The notes under the pieces were generated by a model, which saw only the letters and a program-made list of their open reading frames with translations, ran no database searches and was not told where the DNA came from. Made by a program: the position numbers and the translations under genes. Shown here piece by piece: positions 22,866 through 31,859 of a stretch of 64,000 nt of DNA; the first letter of the stretch is position 1, and each line of letters starts with the position of its first letter. This DNA comes from Callaeas wilsoni (Eukaryota > Chordata > Aves > Passeriformes > Callaeidae), in NCBI GenBank assembly GCA_013398955.1, contig VWPU01017864.1, forward strand, positions 124,001 to 188,000, in the 5' to 3' direction.

Positions 22866-25367
22866 GGTGGTTAAATAAATTTAAACTTACAGAGTAGATG
22901 TGTGACTGCTGCAATTCAAAGTAATTCTGAAACTGCCATTGATCTTAATTGAACAAAATTAATGACCAAACCAATGAAATGTGACACAATAAAAACATGG
23001 GAAATAAAAAAAGGATATCATAAAGGGAGAATCTGCAACTGCTGTGCAGAGGAGAAACTAGGAACTCTAGATAGTTGCAAGTAAGCTTGAACTCTCTGGT
23101 GGAATGAATATTTCTGCATGACATGCACATTAGATTATGCTTCTCACAACCATCGGAAGCTTGAAGGCTCTCAGCTTCTTCAGGGCCTAGGAGAAGAATG
23201 GCCTCCTTATTAAAAAGCAAAGAACCTGATCTGCAGCAGCCCTTCTAAAGCAGCATCAGATGGTAAAGGCTTCGGGCCTCTCCCAAACACTCAAACCTTG
23301 AGGGGTTTGACAACTTCTACCTGGCAGATGAGGATAGACATTATCAATGTTCACATGGTATCTGTTTCTCTGCAGCTTCTCACATGTAAGGTGACAGTCC
23401 CTCTCAGGGGAACAGGAGTTTGTGCTGAATGTTTCGGATCTGCCAGGAAGCCCTTGAGTTTCTACAGCCTGGCAGAGGAAAACTCCTGTCCAATTCTGTA
23501 ACCCTTTCTTTGCAGAGTTGATTGGTGTTTTCGCTCCTTGTGCAGTCACACAGTGCCATTCTCAAAAGCTCCCTGTTAAACCCAAACAACACAAGCTCCC
23601 ATTTGTGTTTCCAATTACACATGTGCTTTAAATCTCCGCTGGCAGTCACAGAGCTGACCCCTGTCTGCACCTTTCAGACACGGATGAGGCATTGTTTGAT
23701 GTCAGCTTTGCAGGCTCCTGCTCAGCAATGCACGGGGGCTCTCACTGCCCACGGCCATGATTGGAGACAAATGTCTATTTCCTATCCAGTGATCCTAAGA
23801 CAACCTACAGTAGCAGGTATGTTTTAACCACATTGTTTTCCAGGGGGTTTGGTGCTTTTTGACTGTTCTCTTGCCACTGTTTCTGTCTTTGGTAACCGTT
23901 TTGTCCACTTCACAAATGTGGGTTTTAATTGTGAAATTTTTACCTTTAGCAAGTGACATATGGAAAAGGAGGCAGAAACAGTCAAAATTAGGATGGAGTT
24001 AAAAATAGGGTAAAGATGATGGTTTTAAAAGCATTATCTGGAAGAAAAGGAACTGTGAGGAATAAAAAGTATGACTCAATCCATATAACATTGTGTCCCA
24101 TGTCAGGTTGGGCAGTTTCCAGAAATCTCTTCCAAACTAACTTTTTAGTTGATGCTGTGTTTCATCACGTCATGTAGTTGTTGCATGGGCTTTATGGCAG
24201 CATGGATAGTACCCAGACAAGAGGACAAGGACTTCTTTTGCACAGTGTCTTTACATTCCACCCAATTTAACAAATTTAATTTTTTTTTTAACTTCACCTT
24301 ACTCATGAATTCTGTGAGTCTTCCCAGAATTACATGAGTAGTACCATATTACTGATGTGAAGGAGCTCCAGTTTTGTGTTGATTGTCTGTTACTCCATTT
24401 TCAACATTTCTGAAAATAAATTATAACAATAAATTTTGAAGAGCTGAGGGTTGGTATCAGACGTGGTAAGTTATAATCACTCAGTGTATTTTGATCATAA
24501 TGAGAAAATTCAGCGCTCCTCCTGTCACTGTTGAAAGGGATCAATTGTTCTGACAGATGTATACACTTAGAAAGTAGGAGGAATGAAAATGTTACTAACA
24601 TTAATTAGTGATGACTACATTTCACCATAGGTGGATCTAAAACAAGCAGAGTCCTGAGTTGATTATGCTGGACTGTCTTTTGCCTTAAAAAAAAAACAAG
24701 TTCATTTATAGCCCCATGAAATGCAGGATGATGCATTTGATTTATTATAGCAGGGCCTTAAGTTTGTGACTGCTGCTTGTAATCAGAAACATCGTTTTGC
24801 TTTGGTTTTCTTTTTTAAACAATATTTTGTGTTAGGATCAGGTGATTGATGTGATTCTAGTTTAGTTTAACTTGTCATATTGTGTAATGTAACCATAGGA
24901 TAAGTGTAGGAGATGCATGACTGGCTTTGGCTGACTCAGAAGCTGATTGTGCCAAGGGAATTTTATAATTGTCTACGAGAAGAAAGTGAATTTTCAAAAA
25001 CATTACCCAAATTTTAGCTTGGCTCTTAAGCAAACACATTTTACCTGTTATTCAGTTACATGAACACACTCATTTCACTCCACGTCTGCTATAAATGTTT
25101 AGGAGACATACACAAAGGTACCAAATCTGTTTTGCTGTCATTTCACGCTAAAAATACCAAGTCTTCTGACAGTGAATTCCAAGGGTTAGAGGAGAATTTT
25201 GCAGCATTTTTTCTAGTCTGGGGCATGTGAGCAATAAGGCCTCTTGATTTTATCATTTATAGATTTGGCTCAGTCTTTTATGTAACTTCCGAGTTCATCT
25301 CTAAATTAAACAGTCGCAGTCTTTTCCCTCACAATGATCTATTGAGCATCTCTCACTTTGTCGAAGG
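22866..25367. other. Unique non-coding sequence
   Basis: I see no gene. The patch at 23550-23800 has low repeat content, several CpGs and a mixture of homeobox-like and E-box-like motifs, and is listed as a possible conserved non-coding element. The open frames there (23522-23827 plus, 101 codons) have no recognised domain. Confidence 0.45.
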
Positions 25368-25393
25368 TTTTCTTTTCTTTTTTTTTTTTTTTT
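25368..25393. repeat. Poly-T tract
   Basis: TTTTCTTTTC followed by an unbroken run of about 15 T. Confidence 0.9.
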
Positions 25394-26689
25394 GAACTGT
25401 GGCAGGATGTGCCCCGTTTCTTTCCCCCGCTGCAGTCTGCTTTATCTGCAGTCAATGGAGTGAAGTGTAGGGTTTTTCTGCCACCATTAGGGTGGGAGGC
25501 GTACCTGCAGCCGCTCAGAAGCAAGGCTGGAGGGGGACTTAAAAAGGAAGAAGAATAGGGACTGAAGAAGCATTGCCTTTTGTCTGAATAGCTTTTAAAA
25601 TTTTGGAGCCAAAATAAAAGAGGCTACAGCCCTTTGCTCTTGACGTGCAGTGCAGGATCTGGGCAAAAAGGTGTCATTGCAGGTAAAATAGCAGTGGGTA
25701 TGGTGAGTGAAAACTAAGACACCCACTTAAAATGAGTGAAAAAAAATTACTAAGAACACTGTGTTTGGTCCTATCTGAAACCAGAAAGTAGCACGAGGGC
25801 AGATTATCAGCTGAGATTCCTGATAAAGAAAGCACTTAGCTGGTACTATTTAGGAAGCACTGTATAGCTAATTTAAGCATAATATCATATCTAATCCCTG
25901 AACAGCTTCTCATCCTCGTAAATTGCCTGCCAGAAATGGCCTGCATTGCTCTCAGACCTCTGAACTCATGGTTTGTTCTAACATATCAGTAATGCTTTCT
26001 TCAAACCCAGTGACTCCTTAGTTTGTCACCCAAAAACTGTGACATAATGAAACCATGAGATGTATTTCCTGAGTCCTGTCTTCACCAAAGACCAAATTGA
26101 TCAGCATGCCACTTACCCTTCAGAGTAAACAAATGCCTTCACAACGAGACTTTTTTTATTATTTTGAGACGATTAAAAAAACCCCACTCTTTTCTTTGAT
26201 ACAGAATATAACCAAACACAGGTAGAAATGTCACTTTGTTGGAATTGATTTCTGTAAGTCTGTTTTATATTTGTTTTCACTGCAGTGAGGAATTTGTTTT
26301 GATTTCTCCCCCTCGGGCTTTAAATGCTACTAGCATTTTCCTAGAAATCGGTATAGACGGGTGTCAAGATTCTGAGATCTGTGGTTATTAAAATATGAAG
26401 TAGTCAAACATTGTCAAATTTAAACTTTAAAGAAGGCATGTCTAAGACTGCAGCCAAAAGAAGCTTGATGAGATCGAGTCTCCACTCAGCCCTGTGTCCT
26501 GTTTTTTCCAGGAGAAAGAAGAACTATTCCGTGAAAGAACACAGAGATACAGAGCTAGATGACAGGGTTGAGTCATATGTCAGGCATGTTTCTCCCACTG
26601 CCAGTCCTGAGGACTTGTAGCCCTTCTGTGCTCTTCCTGCCTGGCAGTAGAAATAGCAGGCAGGTCAACCTATGTCTTACTCAGCTGCT
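25394..26689. other. Unique non-coding sequence
   Basis: No gene is recognised. 25400-25560 is somewhat richer in G and C than its surroundings. A 69-codon frame at 26411-26620 has no known domain. Confidence 0.5.
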
Positions 26690-26810
26690 TATTGATTCTT
26701 GACAAGTCACCTAACATAGCTCTGCCTTAGTTTGCCCACCTGAAAAGTGGCAGTGATAATGTTTGCCTTTGAAAAAACGTTCTGGGGTCTGCAGTGAAAG
26801 GAAAAATCTA
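26690..26810 (+). mobile_element. MIR-like / CORE-type amniote SINE
   Basis: TTGACAAGTCACCTAACATA, GCTCTGCCTTAGTTTGCCCA and CCTGAAAAGTGGCAGTGATA align in order with the well-known MIR segment (GGCAAGTCACTTAACCT, GCCTCAGTTTCCCCATC, TGTAAAATGGGGATAAT). The downstream CGTTCTGGGGTCTGCAG matches the LINE-derived 3' tail found on such SINEs. About 120 bp remain and divergence is high. Such elements predate the bird radiation. Confidence 0.8.
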
Positions 26811-27218
26811 CGGATACTTATGGCTGGAGCCTTTGTTTCACTGGCTGCCTCGAAGAGTCTCTTGTCTGTATATTGCTACGTACATGTCCTTGTACAGAAG
26901 TACTAAGATTTTATGACAGGAAAAATTTTTGGAAAATGTGACTGTCCCTTTGTAAGAGTTGTTTCCTTGCCCAAATTTGCCATTTCTTGTAATCACTGTG
27001 ATGACCACCCTTCTTAGATAATATGTAGTGAAGCTAGGCCTACATGAAAACATAAAGATTATGTAAAATGTCTTTAAGGGCTTACCTTTCTTAGACAATC
27101 TCAGGAAGCCGATTCCAGCGAGGAACTTCTATAGCACTGCTTTATTCACTGAAATGAATCAAAATTCTCAGAATGATGCCTCTTCCAGCAAAAAGCAAAA
27201 CATCAGACAGCAAACCCT
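26811..27218. other. Unique non-coding sequence
   Basis: No gene or repeat is recognised. One 86-codon minus-strand frame has no known domain. Confidence 0.5.
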
Positions 27219-27308
27219 GTTGTGTTTTGGTTTGGTTTTGATTGATTTTGTGCATTTGTTTGGGGTTTTTTTGTTTGGTTTGTTTATTTTTTTTTTCTTT
27301 TTCATTTT
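27219..27308. repeat. G/T-rich low-complexity sequence
   Basis: TTTTGGTTTGGTTTTG followed by TTTGTTTGG units and a T run, on the plus strand. Confidence 0.8.
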
Positions 27309-27390
27309 TAGCACGAATTGTAAGGGCAATATGGGAATACAGAGAAATCCTTATCATATCCAGTAGTATTGCACCTGCCAGCTAAACTGT

Positions 27391-27421
27391 ACAGTCCCTT
27401 CCAACCCAAACCATTCTTTGG
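27391..27421 (+). mobile_element. Very short CR1 3'-end remnant
   Basis: AGTCCCTTCCAACCCAAACC followed by ATTCTTTGG matches the last 30 or so bases of the avian CR1 3' UTR, without the terminal octamer repeat. It may be an extremely truncated insertion or the surviving end of a decayed copy. Confidence 0.6.
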
Positions 27422-29386
27422 TTGCCAAATTTGGCACCTGAAGCAATGCATGTAAAGAGGACATGGATCCTCAGAAGGCCTAGCTGTTTGTGAGATTTCC
27501 TAGAGTGCATAAAGGAAGCTGTGTAAGTTGACACGTAATGATTGATTGGGAAGGCAACTCTCTCTTTTTTTCAATGGGATGATAAGGCAAGACGAGCTTG
27601 AGGTGTGTAGAATTTTTGGACTAGAAGTGGTTTAAAACTGCACAGTGAAATCCTTTTCTTGAAACAGTTATGAATTTGGGTTGTTCCTGTTCTGATGTTG
27701 AAGTTCTATGAGATTTCCATAAGATGTTAGTGAAATTACAGGTAGTACTAGTGTGGAAGCAAGATGAGCATGTAAGAATTAATATTTCACCAGTGCAATA
27801 AATACTCCTATATATGTGTATATAGTAGTACACATATGACAATGTAGTGTTTTAATTTAGTATGAAGCTGAAAAGGTACCAGAGAGTGTCTCTGAGGGGA
27901 TATAACCATTTTCAAAAGTGATACCTTTAAAATCTGTGTATATTCTCTGCCAAAGACAGGATGTTGTGAATAAAGAAGGGATAACAAGCTGTTAGACTAG
28001 CTTTGTGAAACTGGGTCTTTGATCCCAGTTAAAAAGGACACCAATTTTACCTTTTCATCCTGTTCAAGTTGCCCTTTGATTTTATTAATAGTTTTAATAG
28101 GGCTAGTCAGAAACATTTAAGAAAATAATCCTTGTGAATGGGGCCCTTCCAAAGAAGATGGTTAACATCTTGTGTTGTGGGCTGCCTGTCTCCCACACTG
28201 GTCAGGAGAGATGCTTTGTTTTTGTGGCTCTCTCTTATGCCTGTTTCTGCTGTGCCAACATGGAGAACCTTAGATGGTGATCAGAACCCTGAAGCAGAAG
28301 ATTTAATGAATTGAAGATTTTTAAGAAACTGTTTTCCTCTGGCAAGACAATTTTCATTAAACTCCTTGTTCTAGCTCTATCCACCAGGTAAGTAGCATAA
28401 CAGACAGAAGCTGTTCTTGGCGAGGGAAAAAAAGAAAGATGAAAGCACCTAGCTGCCTCATCATAATTACTTCCCCAGAAAATAGTAATAGACTACAGTG
28501 TATAGAGTCTGCTTTCCATTTTCTTTCTTAGATATACATGTATTCTGCTGCAGTAGCTGTCCAGTTTTTAGGAATTGTTTTCATAAGAGGGAAGCATTGG
28601 GTTTGGGACAGAACTGACCTTGTATGAAACTTATCTGAGAACTTTCTGTGTTGCAGCTGTATTAAAAATTCCTTAGAGTATGCATGAGTATCAAGATTAG
28701 AAAAATGCCAACAAAATATTTCTCCTCATGACTAAATTTAAAATATTTAAAACTGGTTTATAACTGAAGGTGAAACTCCACCATGAATGAGGGGCGGAGC
28801 CTCAATTCAAGAAAAGAAATTTGAGATATTTCAAAATAAAATCTGATTCCTCTGATTCAGAGGAAACCATCCAATCAAAAACTCATTTACTTTACTTCAC
28901 GTGAACTAGATGACTCCAGATAGATTCCTGTCCTTTTGAGCTAGCAATGTCAGTAGCATGTCTCAGTCAGCTCTAGGGTCACATTGTCACAGCTTCAAAT
29001 TTTGCACAAAACAGTATGGAGTGAAAAAGCAAATGAAAAATAGGAAAGTGGGAAAGCTTTTTTTTAAAATATCCTCATGGGTTTGTACAGTTTCAAGCAA
29101 CTATTCTAAAATCATCAGGCAATCTCATTAGCATTGCTTTGCCTCTCAAATAACTACAAAGTCTATCATCAAGCACATATGCAGAGCTTACACTGAATAT
29201 AGTGAATAACACAACCTTGTGTAATTTCTGATTCTGTAAATTCTCACTGCATGGAGGGACTTGTCTAGTTTTTTGGGTTTACAGGGAGATAGCCTACCAA
29301 ACTACATAGATCATACTCTTCAGACCACATTAAAAGTGTCATTCATAAACTGCAGCCATCTATCCAAAAGAATAATGAATTCCTAG
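27422..29386. other. Unique AT-rich non-coding sequence
   Basis: No gene is recognised. It contains a small perfect inverted repeat (27812-27837). The open frames are all under 75 codons. Confidence 0.5.
27812..27837. repeat. Perfect 9-bp inverted repeat
   Basis: ATATGTGTA at 27812-27820 and its exact complement TACACATAT at 27829-27837 flank eight bases, within an alternating purine/pyrimidine tract. Confidence 0.8.
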
Positions 29387-29453
29387 GGGCCAAATTCAAT
29401 ACTGCAGAAACTCCGGGGTAGTAATGGCATTACATCAAGGTGAATTTTTCCCC
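29387..29453. mobile_element. Ancient palindromic MITE-like amniote repeat
   Basis: The left end GGGCCAAATTCAATACTG and the right end CAAGGTGAATTTTTCCCC are imperfect complements. Together they resemble a palindromic repeat common in turtles, crocodilians and birds, whose ends read GGGCCAAATTCA...TGAATTTGGCCC around an ACTCC..GTTAC core. It is short (about 67 bp) and diverged. I do not know its formal family name. Confidence 0.6.
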
Positions 29454-30060
29454 ATTTAGCTAAATATAGCTAATTGAAAAAGTTGTGTATGAAGGCAGGT
29501 AAAGCTTTGGTTGACTAACAGGGAGACGTGCATTAGGTTTGCTTCTTCCTTTGAATATCTGAGGTGTTCAGAAAGTGAAAATTACTTCCAGGGGAAAATT
29601 GCATCACAAAATGTATCTCAAATTTGCATGAAAAACACATGCACACACATATTTAAATTAAAGAAAGTTTTCAAAATAATTTGTTTACAACTTAATGCCT
29701 TTTCACTGTTCGACAGAAAATAAAAATCCATGGGCAAATTCCAGAAGACTGAATGCTGACTCATGACTTTGTGTGCCTTTTTCTACCTTCTTCTGGAAAC
29801 TACAATGAAGAAAGATAGAGAATGCATGCACAGACTTTCCAAGGATCTGTCTGTAGATAAGAAAATAGAAACAATCAAGCTTGCAGATAGCAACGTGCCA
29901 GTTTCCAATATTCCTTGGAAAGAAAATTTTTTCCAGCACAACTGCAGTTTTTTAGTAAGAACATTTTAGCCTTGTTAGATGGGAACTTTTAATTTTGAAC
30001 TGCACATGAACAGAAACATCAGAGGGACTGTAATATGTATCCTCAACAACCAGGGAAATT
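29454..30060. other. Unique non-coding sequence
   Basis: No gene is recognised. Frames at 29511-29723 plus, 29703-29939 minus and 29763-29969 plus are short and overlapping. Confidence 0.5.
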
Positions 30061-30150
30061 TAAGAAAAAAAACCCAACCCAAGACAAAACAGAAAAAGCT
30101 TACACCAAAAAAAACCCTGAAAAAGCCCCCCAAACAAAAGCCACAAGTAT
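30061..30150. repeat. A-rich low-complexity sequence
   Basis: Repeated A runs with short C runs (AAAAAAAACCC, ACCAAAAAAAACCC, AAAAAGCCCCCC). The lysine-rich open frames here are artefacts of this composition. Confidence 0.75.
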
Positions 30151-30356
30151 TAAAGAGAATTTTGCTTCCCTAATTGTTCTTTCCACATTCTTGCAGACAC
30201 ATTCCATATATGTAAGGCACCATATTTCATTGCAACTTCAAAATTGTTCAAGGAGAAGAATCCAAGGAGGTAAAACGGGAAAGAGAAACAACTGCCTGTA
30301 TTCTACTTCCCTTGTAAATATACAAACTCTCACAGTATTGCTTAACAGCTGTCTCT

Positions 30357-30361
30357 ATGTG
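30357..30361. repeat. Target-site duplication, left copy (ERVL LTR)
   Basis: ATGTG directly abuts the LTR end TGTGTCGTGG and is repeated at 31855-31859. A five-base duplication is what ERVL-type integration produces. Confidence 0.7.
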
Positions 30362-30563
30362 TGTGTCGTGGTTTGACACTGGCTCAACGTTAGGCACCCA
30401 CCAGAGTCACTCGCTCACCCTCCCCTGCCACAGCTGGGCAGAGCAGGGAAAAGGAAAAAAAAGTTAACAAGAGGTTCCTGAGCTAAGGACTGGCAGAGAG
30501 CACCTCAAGAGCAAAACAGGCTCAACTTAAGGCTGCAGTGTGAATTTACTAGTAACAGAATCA

Positions 30564-30569
30564 GAGGAG
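30564..30569. repeat. Target-site duplication, left copy (ERVK-type LTR)
   Basis: GAGGAG here and at 30984-30989 flanks the inner LTR. Six bases is the size used by alpharetroviruses and avian ERVK-type elements. Confidence 0.85.
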
Positions 30570-30983
30570 CGAAGCAGGGTCCTCCACTGAGAATGGGAGC
30601 CGAGTAATGACAAACACCGGTATGGTTAGATAGCGTTCTCATTTATTGTTCATGTCAAGCAGGATTATGTAGCATTTCCAACTAGTCATCCGTTGTCCAC
30701 GCACCTTAACTAACTCTATGATTGGATACTTAGGTAAAATCACGCGCGTCTACTGCCTACTAATTGGTTAACATACGACAAACAAGTGTCCTCCCTCCTC
30801 CCAGCTTGCGGTTATCGCATCCCATTAAATTTCCTCTTTTTCTCACGGACACCTCAAGGACACTCTCAGCGCTAAGTCATGCTAATCTCACAGCACTCAG
30901 AGCAAGCAGGCCCTGTTAAGTCTGGCATGTTCAGTACGTTCAGAAACAGACCATGTCCATTCTGCTCTAAGAATTCTTCTACA
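30570..30983 (-). mobile_element. Alpharetrovirus/ERVK-type solo LTR nested in the ERVL LTR
   Basis: On the minus strand this 414-bp element starts TGTAGAAGAATTC and ends CCCTGCTTCG. Avian alpharetrovirus LTRs typically start TGTAG and end GCTTCA, so only the last base of the 3' terminus differs here. A polyadenylation signal AATAAA lies at 30642-30647 (minus), followed by a short R/U5-like segment rich in ACCGGTGTTTG-type wording, as in avian leukosis-type LTRs. Perfect 6-bp duplications flank it. No internal retroviral sequence remains, so it is the product of LTR-LTR recombination. It is an old endogenous copy without coding capacity. Confidence 0.9.
30642..30647 (-). terminator. LTR polyadenylation signal AATAAA
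   Basis: AATAAA on the minus strand, about 75 bp before the 3' end of the inner LTR. The distance suits an alpharetrovirus-like R/U5 boundary. It could act as a cryptic poly(A) site for minus-strand transcripts. Confidence 0.6.
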
Positions 30984-30989
30984 GAGGAG
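30984..30989. repeat. Target-site duplication, right copy (ERVK-type LTR)
   Basis: GAGGAG immediately follows ACA, the complement of the LTR's 5' TGT. It is identical to 30564-30569. Confidence 0.85.
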
Positions 30990-31664
30990 GATTATGAGAA
31001 GTAAAATAAGCCCTTAAAACACGTGTTACCCCCAGCCACTCCCTCCTTCCCACTGCCAGTGCAGAGAGACAAGGCCTGGGGGGGTTTTGGTCAGTTCATC
31101 GCCAAGATTTTCTTCCCTGCTCTGGGAGAGGAGTCCTTCCCCTGGGAGGCCGTGGGGTCCCTCCCACAGGAGACAGTTCTCTGTGAACTTCTTCAGGGTT
31201 CACTCTCACGAGCAGCAGTCCTGCTAAAACAGCTGCAACGTGAACTCCCCCCATGGGCACACAGTCTTCCCAAATCTGCTGCAGCGTGGATCTCTCTTAG
31301 ACGGGGTGCATCCTCCAAGGACAGGCTGCTCCAGCCTTGAAGCAGGGCCCCCTCTCTCCTCCGGGTCTCTCACTGGATCCCAGCCTCCTCCAGGCATCCA
31401 CCCACTCCAGCATGGGCACCTCCCCCATGGGCTGCAGGTGGATCTCTGCGCTCCAGGTGGATCCCCATGGCTGCAGGGGCACAGCTTCTTCACCATGGTC
31501 TTCACCACGGCCTGCAGAGGAATCTCGGCTCTGACGCCTGGAGCACCTCCTCCCCCTCCTTCTCCACTGACCTTGGTGTCTCCATGTTGTTTCCCTCACA
31601 TGTTCTCACCTCCTCCTCTTCTCTGACCAGAAGCAAAAACTCCTGACTTTGTTTTGATTTTCTT

Positions 31665-31672
31665 CTTAAATA
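31665..31672 (-). promoter_or_regulatory. TATA-like box of the ERVL LTR
   Basis: TATTTAAG on the minus strand, with a CCAAT motif (31704-31708 on the same strand) about 35 bp upstream. The arrangement is that of an LTR U3 promoter. Activity today is unknown. Confidence 0.45.
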
Positions 31673-31854
31673 TGTCATCACAGAGGCGTTACCAGCCTCT
31701 CTCATTGGCCCAGGTTTGGCCAGCAGCATGTCCATCTTCAGAGCCATCAAGGACTGGCTCTGCTGGACATGGTGGAAACTTCCAGCAGCTTCCCACAAAA
31801 GCCATCTTTGTGGCCCCCCTGCTACCAAAAACCAGGCTGTGCGAAACCAATACA

Positions 31855-31859
31855 ATGTG
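31855..31859. repeat. Target-site duplication, right copy (ERVL LTR)
   Basis: ATGTG follows the LTR end ..CCAATACA and is identical to 30357-30361. Confidence 0.7.

Larger units (their letters stand above)
30362..31854 (-). mobile_element. ERVL-type avian LTR, interrupted by a second LTR
   Basis: Read on the minus strand the element begins TGTATTGGTTTCGC and ends CCACGACACA, so it has the TG...CA ends of an LTR. Its plus-strand end TGTCGTGGTTTGACAC matches a very abundant avian LTR family that starts CGTGGTTT. It is flanked by ATGTG duplications. Without the inserted 414-bp LTR and its duplicated 6 bp, it is about 1.07 kb. Minus-strand sense is supported by a CCAAT-type motif (31704-31708) and a TATTTAAG box (31665-31672). 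No gag, pol or env sequence follows, so it is a solo LTR. Open frames on both strands (for example 31502-31855 minus, 117 codons) arise from LTR composition and should not be read as host genes. Confidence 0.85.

Noticed and set aside
26411..26620. 69-codon frame with Ser/Lys/Arg-rich sequence, considered as an exon
   Set aside because: No known domain or conserved motif, and nothing comparable nearby.
30035..30376. 113-codon plus-strand frame rich in Lys and Pro
   Set aside because: Its N-terminal half is the A-rich low-complexity tract, and it runs into the LTR boundary.
31023..31340. 105-codon plus-strand frame with plausible protein composition
   Set aside because: Lies wholly inside the ERVL-type LTR, antisense to it.
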